From Charina bottae (Eukaryota > Chordata > Lepidosauria > Squamata > Charinaidae): 64,000 nucleotides of DNA. The notes under the pieces are model-generated. The model saw only the letters and a list, made by a program, of their open reading frames with translations, made no database searches and had not been told where the DNA came from. Of the stretch, positions 1 to 9,514 are shown one piece after another; the stretch's first letter is position 1, and each line of letters opens with the position of its first letter. The stretch spans positions 3,352,501-3,416,500 of the forward strand of contig JALMGJ010000029.1 of assembly GCA_023362775.1 (NCBI GenBank), given 5' to 3'. Both the position numbers and the translations under genes were made by a program.

Positions 1-522
1 ATGTTGCTCCTAACTCTTTTTATCACCAACTCTTAAATTAGTTGGGAATTTGGGAAAGATATCAGTACAAAATGATGGCATTGACCCATCATGCCTTGCA
101 GATAGGTGCACAAAGTTACTTGAGAGACCTACAGGGACCCATATACTGTATGTTTGACCCAACACATCATAGTTGAAAGCTTTTTTTCAACTGGCTCCAA
201 TTCTTTGGAATAGATTCCCACTAAGATTATGCTTGGAGCCAAATCACTTACAAGTTTATAAATACATTAAAATGTTTCTTTTTCATGGACCCTTTTATAA
301 CAAACTAACAAACAAGCAGACTCTTGCCTGTTACTTTGAATGAATAGAGGTTATTGTATGTCATGGACCTTTTACTTTAGAAGCTCCTTGTTTTACATTA
401 TGATGTTGTAATTTATTATAATATATTCTTGTATTAATTTTAGTTTATTCTATGACTCTATTGCATTTAGTTTTAAGTACATAATAAGTAGAACTATTAC
501 TACTACTACTACTACTACTATC
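1..522 (+). mobile_element. LINE 3' end remnant (L2/CR1-like) ending in an (ACT)n tail
   Basis: Broken reading frames around 185-300 resemble the C-terminus of CR1/L2-clade reverse transcriptase proteins: a W-N-R-x-P-L-R-L block followed by a short Lys-rich, Phe-rich end (K-x-F-L-F-H-G-P-F). AT-rich 3'UTR-like sequence follows and ends in an (ACT)n microsatellite at 498-521. The element continues to the left of the window. The family call is tentative because no catalytic motif is present. Confidence 0.35.
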
Positions 523-774
523 TGAGACACAGAGAGAAAATTGCTCAAATCCCATCATGACAATTTCAGACAATATTGACTACCCTACCTGGAGTAATTT
601 TTCAGATTTCAGAGAAGAATATTTCTGAGACAACTCTTACTACGTGCAAAGCACCATCTTCATAAAAAGTCTTTTCCATTTCTTTCCAATAGATTTCTTT
701 CCCATGATTCCCATCATTATGCCCCTGGGAGAATGAGGGAGTGCAGCTTAGGACAAAAAGGAGAGGGTCAGAGG
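523..774. other. No recognised feature
   Basis: I see no repeat, gene or RNA signal here. The right part could be a diverged extension of the CR1 copy that follows. Confidence 0.5.
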
Positions 775-920
775 AAAGTTACCTAATTTAAAAGAATTGA
801 AGTCTCCAGGGCCCGATTGATTGCATCCAAGGCTATGAAAGGACCTAGCAGAGGTGAGAGCAGAACATCTTTGAAACTCCTGGAGAACTGGTGAGGTCCT
901 AGAAGACCAGAGAAGAGCAA

Positions 921-1862
921 ATGCAGGCAGATGAGCAGGCAGGCTTTAGAGAAGGCCGCTCAATCTTTGACCATGCTTTAACTCTTCAACATCTAGTCAA
1001 GAAATATTCCTCCGGAGCTTGCTCAACACTCTATGCAGCATTTATTGACCTTAGATGTGCTTTTGATTTCATTGCTAGAGCCAAACTATGGGAGAAATTG
1101 AATTCTTCCTCGATTGATAGAAGATTACTTGTTCTTATATATAAACTTTATGAAAATTCCCGGATGAAGGTGCGATGTAATATGTATGGACATTGCACCA
1201 AGGAAATCCCAGTCAAGAGAGGAGTGAGACAAGGATGTATTCTAGCTCCCCTTCTTTTTAATCTATATATTAACTCTCTTATAGACAAATTGAATAGCCC
1301 ATCCCTTCATCCCCCAAAACTGGGAAATAGACACATCTCTGTTCTTTTATATGCAGATGATGCTGTGTTGTTTTCTTGGACACAGATTGGCCTGAAGCGG
1401 GCGCTCTGTATGCTTGCTGAGCACTGCCGAGAAGAATGGCTGGAAATAAACTACTCAAAAACCAAGGTTATGGTTTTTGCCAAGTGCCCTAAGGCACATG
1501 TCTGGCGGCTAAACAATCATTTAATAGAGCAAGTTAAGACCTTTAAATATTTGGGGATTGTTTTTCATGCCACGGGTAACCGCAAATTCCATGCCGACTA
1601 TGTCAGCCTGAATGCACAAAAAACTGTGGCAGCACTACAATCTTTCTATTTCTCCAAAGGAGCTCAACATATACCAGCAGCGATAAAAGTTTTCTCAGCT
1701 AAGATCAGAGCTCAGCTCCTTTTTGGAGCTCAGTTGGGCCTCTACAGGTCATTCCTTTCTCTTGAAAGAGTCCAATCCAAGTTTTTAAGATCTATTTTTC
1801 AAGTACCTCGCTGCGTCCCCAACGTGGTGCTTCGCTGTGAAGCTGGCCTATTAAAAATATAA
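921..1862 (+). pseudogene. Reverse transcriptase domain of the nested LINE (N-terminally truncated)
   Basis: The frame gives 313 residues of an RNA-directed DNA polymerase. Visible motifs in order are QAGFREGRS (7-14), F-I-D-L-x-x-A-F-D with the first catalytic Asp (41-49), R-G-V-R-Q-G-C-I-L-A-P (100-110), and Y-A-D-D with both catalytic Asp (144-147). Then come a K-V-M-V-F primer-grip region and F-K-Y-L-G-I. The Met at 921 is not a real start: the first five bases belong to the TSD and the N-terminal half (endonuclease, RT palm start) is missing. The frame closes at 1862 and the protein resumes out of frame near 2160. The RT core is well preserved, suggesting moderate age. Confidence 0.8.
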
Positions 1863-2908
1863 ACTTCTGCATGGATTTACACTTTTACTTACTGGCTTAA
1901 GCTTTCTTTTTTCCCAGTTGGCCTGGCCCCTTTGATTTTGACATAGTTTTCAATCTTCTTGGTGCCAGGCAATACAGGCCAAGCTGCAATTATATGGCTT
2001 TTCAGGGGCAGCCATCATCTTGTTGGGCTATGAACGTGCACTAGCTGATCTCAAACAACGGGCCATCGATTTAGAGCTACAATCCGATTTATCAGTTTTA
2101 CCTAAAAACATCTTTTTGGGCCACTCTGCACATCTTCTCCAACCAGCTATATCTTAGCTGCATAAGAATTCCAAAATTTAGAAGGGCCTTATCCTTGGCT
2201 AGATTCAATGCCCTTCCAACAGCTGTTATTGAAGGGAGATATCGAAATATCCCTTTTGATCAAAGACTGTGCCCATGTGGCAGAGGAGTAATTGAAACAA
2301 TGGATCATGTCATTTTATATTGTCCTCTCTATGCAGATGCTTGCCAGGAATCATTATCTCAATTTTTTACCAAATATCCAGGTCGTTCGGATTCTTTTTA
2401 CCTCAAACTGTTTTTATCAGACCAATCTGATTTTACTTCATTGACCACAGCTAAATATTGCTCTATAATCTGTACAGCACACCACAATATCTCTTCTAAT
2501 TTTTCTTAGATTTTTTAGAATTTTAAGTGTTTTTTCTTTTATTCTAACCAGATGTGAATTTTTAGTTTTGTTTGCTGGTCTAAATTGATTTGATTTGAAA
2601 ATATAAGTTAGCATAGCTTTACATTCTCGTAGTGTTATACAAATTCTAGTATTACTTATGCCCTTTTATAACTATTTGCCCTAGTTATTTATAGTATATA
2701 GATTATTCATTGTAAAATTAATTGTAATTTTATAGGATTTTTTTTTGCTTTTTAATATCTGTACTCTGTAATTTTACCTCAATAATTTTATCTTTATCTT
2801 ATTTTATGCTATCAATATGACTTTTTATATTTATTTTATTTCTATTTTAGCGTAATTGTTATTTTATTAGTTGTATGCTGGTCTATGACCGAAATAAAAA
2901 ATTGAATT
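926..2908 (+). mobile_element. 5'-truncated non-LTR retrotransposon, Vingi/I-group-like, nested in CR1
   Basis: The 1,983-bp insert is bounded by a perfect 11-bp TSD, GAGCAAATGCA, at 915-925 and 2909-2919. It begins inside the RT coding region, as expected for 5' truncation during target-primed reverse transcription. It ends with a short 3'UTR and an AATAAAAAATTGAATT tail. The coding part is degenerate between 1862 and 2195. The family is less certain than the insertion: the tail phrase GGTCTATGACCGAAATAAA and the Cys-His motif resemble Vingi/Ingi-related elements, but R4 or another I-group LINE is possible. Confidence 0.75.
2195..2509 (+). pseudogene. C-terminal Cys-His domain of the same LINE
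   Basis: The 104-residue frame continues the LINE protein after a frameshifted, stop-containing interval (1863-2194). It shows C-P-C-G-x(9)-H-x(4)-C (Cys26, Cys28, His38, Cys43), the putative zinc-binding motif at the C-terminus of many I- and R-group LINE proteins. The downstream segment is T-rich 3'UTR. The Met is incidental. Confidence 0.65.
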
Positions 2909-3150
2909 GAGCAAATGCAATTTCCATTTTCAAAAAAAAAAAAAGGGGGGGGGAATGGAAAAGGGAAAGGGAAAAGGAGGGAACAGAAAACTGCAGATCT
3001 ATCAGCTTGATGTCCCTACTGGGCAAGGTCTTTGAAGAGAAATAATCAAACTGCATGTTTGTGACACTTAAATGGTGATGCTACAATTAACAGGAGCCTC
3101 CTTGGGTTTATCACAAATAAATTGGGCCAGATATTCTATGATTCTATCAT

Positions 3151-4229
3151 CCTTTCCCCCCAAAATTCCCCCCCAAAAAACCAAGAGTAGTATGAAAGTG
3201 AAACAAATATATTGCCCTAAACTTTTGGTTCTAGACTTTGTTTATGAAAGTGAACTCTGCAGACTCATTTTCAAGAAAATAATGAAGGATTTTCACAATT
3301 ATTATATGCCAAGGTCTTAAGCCACATATCTTGGCCGAATTAGCAATCAACATATGTTACTTTAAAAATGTTTCATAGATAATACTAGAAGATACCATCT
3401 AATCATATTACATTACATACAGTTTTTTTTAAAGAAATCATCAAGCTTGAAACCAAAAGAAGTATTAGAGCTACTTGTTCTGCTTACCACACAAAGTTAT
3501 CCTAGGAAAACCACCAAGACGTATTGGTCACAAATTACAGGGAATATGAAATAAATTAGTTGGAGAATGCAGACCTATCTTTATGGCTTTCACTGCGTTA
3601 GGAACTAACAAAAAAAAAGAGCAAAGCCATCTAGTCAGGCTTCAACCAAATCGTTGGTGGCTCTGTAGTTATGGTGTAAAGCAGAATCTCTTCAATGCAG
3701 CTCTTAAATTTATCCCAACTAGACTCATTTTCCCCAACTTGGTGCTTTTTTAGATGTGTTAAATTCCCAAAATGTCTAGGGAAAAGATTGAAAGAGGACC
3801 AGCAACTGAAACTTAAGTCCTGAAATAGGAATTAAATTGGGTATTCAATATGCAAACATGGAATTATGTTTCAGGTTTTATGTGAACAGAAGTAATTTAT
3901 GTGTGAGAGTATGCTTTTTTTAAAAAAAAACATTAGACATGGTTCTCTAACTGTTCTCTTCTCCGGCTTTTAGTCTGAAGTCAAGAAATGGAAAACCTTT
4001 GTGTTTGTTTACTTTTTAGAGAAATCTCTTTCTGACTTAGCTATTTCATATCTTTTGATTGCATATTTTAAGAAGTACATACAGGTCTATTGCCCTTGGC
4101 TCCAGTTACTATTAAAAGCTAAGGAAAATCAAAACAAAGTGTACTTATTCTGATGAGAATGTTCAGAAGCCAGTTAACAGTTATCAACCAATGGAAGATT
4201 TTTTCCATTAAAATCAAAGATATTACTAG
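3151..4229. other. No recognised feature
   Basis: Moderately AT-rich sequence. The short open frames here have no recognisable motif and look like chance. I see no repeat family. Confidence 0.5.
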
Positions 4230-5815
4230 GCTTCGAACCGTACTTTTTAATGACTTCCAGGGGAGGTATGGCGAACTGAAGATGGCTTTGCGAAAGTGGA
4301 GCCAACGACTGCGGCAAAGACAAAGAAACCGGTTAGTAGACCGGTCCTTTGGAACCTCTCCAGATAAGGAGAGGATGGGAGATTGCCCACATGTGCTCCA
4401 GACAGCTGCTCCTCATGAGGAGACCACAGGACGACAGTTTTCCATGGGTTTCAGTGCTGGGAGACAACAGGATTAGCCGTCTTGCTCGCAACTCTGGTGG
4501 AACCTTTTGAAGGACACTAAGTTTGCAAACCTCACTTTCTAATTACTGTCGGAAATTGCTCATTAACTACTTCTAAGCTATAAGAGACCTTCGGAACGAC
4601 AAGTTTGAAAACGCCGGGTGAGTCTGCCTTCAATCCTGAACGAAAGAAAATTTTAATCATAAGCTTAAGAATTCAAAGAATCTGAAATAACAGCAAAAAG
4701 CTAAATAAGATTTTGATCTTAGAATGCTATCAAAAGATTAAGGGTCCAGATAAAATTGTAATATTGAAACTTTTACAAGAAAATTAATTATAAAGAACAA
4801 ACAGCTTCTCATGGGAAATAGATTCTGTTTTGGTTTTCACAAGACAAAACAAAGATAAACAATTTCATGATTTCAAAAACTGGACACTGGAGGGGACTAT
4901 AGATTTTAGTTAGAGGAAAGATATACAGGCCTGTAAAATGTTGCAAAATATTATAACAATAAAAATACTGAAGGAGACTTTTGAAGAATGGAATCAGAAA
5001 ATAGTAGCCACAATATCAACAATGTCAGTAATGATGTCTGTTTCTATGGATAGACTATGTCCAAAAGATGTTATTGAAGAAATGACAGATGTAGAACAAA
5101 TTTTAACTGACAAGATAGAGATGGTATCAAAAGTGGATTTACAACTGACAGGCCAAGAGAATGACTTAGAAAAGGATGTTTCACTGGATCTACAAAAGGA
5201 ACCGGCTGAGGTTTTAAAATTTAAAAGGGAAATACAAATGACAAACCAAGAGCATCAACTGGATGATTTTTTCCTACTGGATTTACAAAAGAGGTTTTTT
5301 AAAGCCTTGAAGAACTCTGTGCGATGGGACAAAGAAGAAATGAAGAGAAATCAAATCCTATGACAATATTTGAATGAACTGAAGATTAAGACTGTTAGAA
5401 GTAGAAGAAGGAATATAAAGTTGGTTTATTTGACCAAGGTTAAAACAGGATAAGTTGTTATTTCTGGCAACCCTTTATGGACTTTCTGCTGACACAAGGA
5501 CTGAAAAGGTGATGTTTTATGGATTTGTATAGATGGGATATGGGATGAAGAGACAAATGTTTGTTACCTTAGAGGGGGTGAAGACTCACTAAATTTGTTT
5601 ATACTTGTTGTGATGAAGGTTGGAAATCACTTGTTTATATATTTCTTTTCTCTTTCTTTATTATGTTCTTCTTTTTTCTTTTTTCTTTTTCCTTGCACTT
5701 TTTACTCATTCTTTCTATCTCTTTTCTTTCTTTAAGATTTAGTTTGTATTAGATTTTACTACTATAATCAAAATTCTTAATAAAATTAATAAAAATTATA
5801 CACACACACAGTATA
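4230..5815 (+). mobile_element. L1-like retroelement: 5'UTR, short ORF and 3'UTR with no ORF2
   Basis: A GC-richer leader at 4258-4625 (starting GGGAGGTATGGCGAACTG) resembles a LINE 5'UTR. AT-rich sequence and a short ORF at 4938-5363 follow. Then come broken coding sequence, a long pyrimidine-rich tract (5640-5740) and an A-rich AATAAAATTAATAAAAATTAT end near 5800. No reverse transcriptase motif is present. The layout is like 'half-L1' derivatives (ORF1 plus 3'UTR), or an internally deleted L1. The 3' pyrimidine and A-rich pattern resembles the remnant at 28.8-29.2 kb. No TSD could be defined, so boundaries are approximate. Confidence 0.4.
4938..5363 (+). pseudogene. ORF1-like charged protein of the L1-like unit
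   Basis: The 141-residue frame is rich in Lys, Glu and Leu, with heptad-like spacing suggesting coiled coil. The short motif L-D-L-Q-K occurs twice, around residues 90 and 115. There is no RRM or catalytic motif. After the stop at 5363 the same frame stays coding-like to about 5640, interrupted by stops, so the real protein was longer and is broken. It is plausibly an ORF1 (RNA-binding chaperone) remnant, judged from context and composition only. Confidence 0.3.
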
Positions 5816-5966
5816 TATATAAACTGTACTTTTGTTTTGTAAGTTTTGGTAATGCAGTTTCAAGCTTAACTAATTTCTCTTGATTTACTTCTCTGAAGTC
5901 AATGGAAGAGAGGTGTAGAATTAAATGGAACAAGGCCAACTGAAGACAGAGGAATAACACCAGCCA

Positions 5967-6119
5967 AAGGGGCATCTACAGGATGTGGTCCAAAAGCCAA
6001 GATGGTGACTGTGATGTGTGATTCATACTCTGCATTGCGTAAAAGAAATGGGCAGAGCTTCAATCAGGCATCACAGCGACCATCTTAAGGTTTTTTACTA
6101 TATCCTGTGGACACCCTTG
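5967..6119. mobile_element. Palindromic hAT-type MITE, copy 1
   Basis: The 153-bp element has long inverted arms. The left arm starts AAGGGGCATCTACAGG and the reverse complement of the right arm starts CAAGGGTGTCCACAGG; both continue into an AAGATGG-x-G/C-CTGTGATG block. A perfect 8-bp TSD, ACCAGCCA, lies at 5959-5966 and 6120-6127, which places it in the hAT superfamily. It has no coding capacity. Related copies are at 30949 and 26053. Confidence 0.75.
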
Positions 6120-6127
6120 ACCAGCCA

Positions 6128-7101
6128 GTAGAATATGTTGATATTACAAATATTTTATCATCACATACTGAAGAGGTATTATTACATGGCACAACATAGA
6201 TCAATGGAATAATATTTCAGAAAGCAATACTTATAGGGTTTATTTGGTCAGAAGTGCCATAATCTCTTCTATTTTTGAGATAAATAAAAATATTTTAAAC
6301 GCACATGGCCACCCACCACAAATATTTCTCATTTTCTTATCTTGAGGTTATCTCCTCTCTTATTATCCAGTTCTTTTCCTGGTAGCCTCCTATCTAAGGT
6401 GTGTTTGTGTGGAGTATTATATTCTAGGGCTGAGCAACTCTTTGGATTCAAATACAAAACAGTGTATCAGTGTGTGGGAACATTCATATGGCAGCTGATT
6501 CAGTTTCTTAGATCAGTCTGCCTTTTCCCTAGTCATGTCATAACCCTTCCCAGCAGCCACAAAATCCTGGAAAAATACACATTTGGTGTAAGGAGTTGCT
6601 AGGTGCAAGGAATGAAGCTGGCAAGACTTTTGGGCTTGAGGGTACCTGTATGTCAACACAGATCAGATGCCTTCCAGGGCCATCAAGAGAACTGCCAATT
6701 ATCCATTGATTCAGAAAGGTGGGATGAAAAGGCCTAGAACAAATCCAGGCTTCTCTAGATATGCTTGGAGGATGGATACTGCAGATAGAATACGTTCTGT
6801 GTGCCTATCTCTTCATTCTTGTCTGTAATAAAGAAACTCATTTTCCTGAGCCATGTACTGTATGTGAGCTGAGTCTTGAATAAGGAGGAAAGCATCTGAC
6901 AGACCCCACATTTGTGCTTCTGAGCACTCTGAAGCACCTCTTGGCCTTCAACTCCATTGTGCTGCACGACCCTTTTACATTCTGCCTCTCAGAGACCATC
7001 TGATTATGCCCAATTGAACAATAACACTATGTGAAATACAGAATGAAGAATATAAATTCTTTCTCTTTGAATGAGGGCATCAACAAAGCACCTCTGTGTT
7101 T
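6128..7101. other. No recognised feature
   Basis: Nothing recognisable. Short frames at 6342-6602 and 6755-6967 show no domain or family resemblance. Confidence 0.5.
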
Positions 7102-7109
7102 ATTTACAG

Positions 7110-7378
7110 CAGAGCTTTCCAAACTGTGTGTCACGACACAAAATGTGTCGCCTCACACCGTCTGGTGTGTCGCCACACAACCCAGAAGCACTGATCATCA
7201 TCAGCGCTTCTGGGTTTTCCCGCGGCGACACACCAACGGCGGTGCGCAAAAACCAAAAGCGGCAGCAGCGCTTCCGGGTTTTTGCGCGCTGCCGCAACGG
7301 TGGCACTTCTGGGTTTTCCCGTAGCGACACACCAACGGCGGTTGGTGTGTCGCCGTGGGAAAACTTTGGAAAGTCCTG
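7110..7378 (+). mobile_element. Non-autonomous hAT element, short subfamily, copy A
   Basis: The 269-bp element has terminal inverted repeats CAGAGCTTTCCAAACTGTG at the left and the complement of a similar sequence (TTTGGAAAGTCCTG) at the right. The 8-bp TSD ATTTACAG is perfect at 7102-7109 and 7379-7386. The interior is CG-rich, with repeated 'GGCGACACACCAACGGCGG' phrases and an imperfect hairpin. There is no transposase. Three overlapping open frames across it are by-products of composition. Confidence 0.9.
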
Positions 7379-7447
7379 ATTTACAGAATCATTGTTTACT
7401 TTGTCACAAAATCTACAAGTGTTTTTCTTTTCTTTTAGATATTTTGG

Positions 7448-7592
7448 TTTCCTTTCCTTTCCTCCTTTCCTTTCCTTTCCTTTCCTTTCCTTTCCTTTCC
7501 TTTCCTTTCCTTTCCTTTCCTTTCCTTTCCTTTCCTTTCCTTTCCTTTCCTTTCCTTTCCTTTCCTTCTTTCCTTTCCTTTCCTTTCCTCCC
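7448..7592 (+). repeat. (TTTCC)n pentanucleotide microsatellite
   Basis: About 145 bp of almost pure TTTCC repeats with a few one-base interruptions near each end. It is homopyrimidine on this strand. It opens all three frames on one strand, producing spurious Ser/Phe/Leu-rich ORFs. Confidence 0.97.
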
Positions 7593-7828
7593 TCTAAGAT
7601 CTATTAGCATTTAGCATTCCTTCCTCACAAGGAAGTGGCCAGTTAATCCTTTTCTTGCATTCTACTCAAATCATATGCTATCATTGTACCCAAGTAGTAG
7701 TGATGAATAGGAGCTAAAGAAATGTGACAGCAAGTCTCCCTTTTACAATCCAGTATGAAATGCAGACAAGACAAAATTGAATAATATTTTCAGAAGATTT
7801 CTCAAGATTATCCCCATGGACTTCACTT

Positions 7829-8348
7829 GTTTTATTTATTTGTTTGTTTGTTTATTATTTATTTATTTATTTATTTATTTTCTATCCTGCCTTTATTATT
7901 TTTATAAATAACTCAAGGCAGCAAACATACTAAATACTCCTTCCTCCTCCTCTTTTCCCAACAACAACCACCCTGTGAGGTGTGTTGGGCTGAGAGAGAG
8001 TGACTGGCCCAAGGTCACCCAGCTGGCTTTCATGCCTAAGGCGGGACTAGAACTCACAGTCTTCTGGTTTCCCACTGGCTCCTTCCTAGGTCTGAGAGAC
8101 AGGGACTGGCCCAATGTCACCCAGCCAGCTTTCATGCCTGAGGCGGGACTAGAACTCTCAGGCTCTTGGTTTGCCATTGGCTCTTTCCTAGGGCTGAGAG
8201 ACAGGGACTGGCCCAAGGTCACCCAGCCGGCTTTCATGCCTAAGGTGGGACTAGAACTCTCAGGCTCTTGGTTTGCCATTGGCTCCTTCCTAGGGCTGAG
8301 AGACAGGGACTGGCCCAAGTTCAACCAGCCGGCTTTCATGCCTAAGGT
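7829..8348 (-). mobile_element. tRNA/MIR-like SINE with an internal 102-bp tandem amplification
   Basis: On the minus strand this reads as SINE body then tail: a CCAAGGTCACCCAGC core, CACAGGGTGGTTGTTG, then CCTTGAGTTATTTATAAA and a TAAA-rich 3' end (plus-strand 7829-7880). The core (plus-strand landmark GGCCCAA at 8006, 8108, 8210, 8312) recurs with an exact period of 102 bp, about 3.6 copies. The tRNA-derived head is missing. A second copy of the same tail is at 24.03-24.1 kb. Confidence 0.7.
7984..8348 (-). repeat. 102-bp minisatellite inside the SINE core
   Basis: Four successive landmarks spaced exactly 102 bp (34 codons). Units differ by scattered substitutions, and the last copy stops early at 8348. 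The multiple-of-three period is why long frames stay open on both strands; neither frame is a gene. Confidence 0.9.
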
Positions 8349-8640
8349 AATGAGGTAGGTGCCATGACATATAATTTGAAGTGTCTCTAAGGATGGGGGC
8401 AAGAATAAATGATGTGTCATGGACTTGAAAAAGGTGAAGTCAACAGTGAGGTGAGGAAGACATTTCTCCATCAAACTGAAAACATGTTGGCTCTTAGCAA
8501 CTAAAGACCATTTCAGATGTTACATTTCATTCTGAACTTCCCCGCCCCCCGCCCCCCGGCACTATACAAGGACTATTCTCTTTGGAACAGTATCTTGGAA
8601 GACAATAAAGCTTGAGAAAGAAATGCAAGATTGCCCCGCC
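8349..8640. other. No recognised feature
   Basis: Only a C-rich run near 8541-8558 stands out. Confidence 0.5.
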
Positions 8641-8648
8641 TTGTCTGT

Positions 8649-8680
8649 CGTGGGTTCGGGTTCGGGTTCGGGTTAGGGAG
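8649..8680 (+). repeat. Variant telomere-like tract (GGGTTC)n-GGGTTAGGG
   Basis: Three GGGTTC hexamers lead directly into GGGTTAGGG, the vertebrate telomere unit. It is short and could have arisen by chance expansion. Confidence 0.6.
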
Positions 8681-9227
8681 GGAAGGGGAAACACTTTCAA
8701 ATTTCTGTTATTATAGCCAATATCAATAACGTACAGTATTTCTTATGGTCTCTGTTTCCTGAATTGGCCAACCTTGATGGTTTGACAGAATGAAAAATGG
8801 TGTTGTCTCTGCTTGATCAGGGCTATTACACAATAAAAACCTCGTCCCACAGTGTGATGGGTTGTCTTTTCCATTTCTGTGGTTCATCCAATTATTTGTT
8901 TGGATTCACTGGAGGTGTTCTGGAAGGTACTTTCCAGAGTCAGTATTAGGTGAAACTGGCAGACGCCTAAAATATTTACTAGTGACATTGAACTTAAAAT
9001 CACTGTCGTTCAAATAAATGAGATAGACCAAGTTGTCTAAAATGGGAGAGTAAAATTCTGGAAACGAATGGTGCAGTGATATGTAATTACCACTAAAATT
9101 ATACCAGGAAATTTTTCTATCACACTGTGTTCTTTTGCTCTCAACTTACACAGCTGATAATAGTTATCTAAAGTTAGTACTAAAAAAAAGGTGTTGAACT
9201 CATTTGCTTCCATAAGAAAAAAGTAAC
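8681..9227. other. No recognised feature
   Basis: Ordinary AT-rich sequence; nothing supported. Confidence 0.5.
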
Positions 9228-9235
9228 TTTTAGAG

Positions 9236-9506
9236 CAGAGCTTTCCAAACTGTGTGTCGCGACACAAAAGTGTGTCGCCACACACAGTCTGGTGTGTCGC
9301 CACACAACCCGGAAGCGCTGATCATCATCAGCGCTTCCGGGTTTTCCCGCGTCGACACACCAACGGCAGCGTGCAAAAACCCGAAAGCAGCAGCAGCGCT
9401 TCTGGATTTTTGCGCGCTGCCGCAACGGCGGCACTTCTGGGTTATCCCGTGGCGACACACCAATGGCGGTTGGTGTGTTGCTGCGGGAAAACTTTGGAAA
9501 GCCCTG
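9236..9506 (+). mobile_element. Non-autonomous hAT element, short subfamily, copy B
   Basis: This 271-bp sibling of the element at 7110 has the same TIRs and orientation. It has a perfect 8-bp TSD, TTTTAGAG, at 9228-9235 and 9507-9514. An internal hairpin has 17-bp perfect arms (9306-9322 and 9327-9343, loop CATC). The CpG-rich interior contains no transposase. Confidence 0.92.
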
Positions 9507-9514
9507 TTTTAGAG

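Larger units (their letters stand above)
775..3150 (+). mobile_element. CR1 LINE remnant, split by a younger LINE
   Basis: The left part (775-914) encodes, with stops, the CR1 ORF2 block K-S-P-G-P-D-x-L-H-P that opens the reverse transcriptase domain, then a stretch resembling K-x-L-A-E. The right part (2920-3150) resumes with N-x-R-S-I-S-L-M-S-L-x-G-K-V-F-E, the next conserved RT block. It ends at 3125-3150 with a tandem ATTCTATG-type octamer, the hallmark of CR1 3' ends. Between them lies a different LINE flanked by an 11-bp duplication, so the CR1 was already resident when that LINE inserted. A purine tract at 2930-2980 interrupts the right part. Most of the RT between the second block and the 3' end is deleted. 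It is non-functional. Confidence 0.75.

Noticed and set aside
7392..7614. Ser/Phe/Leu-rich and Lys/Gly-rich frames
   Set aside because: Translation of the TTTCC microsatellite.
7902..8474. 190-residue minus-strand frame and 127-residue plus-strand frame with 34-residue repeats
   Set aside because: Product of a 102-bp minisatellite in a SINE; both strands are open equally and the units are non-coding SINE core.
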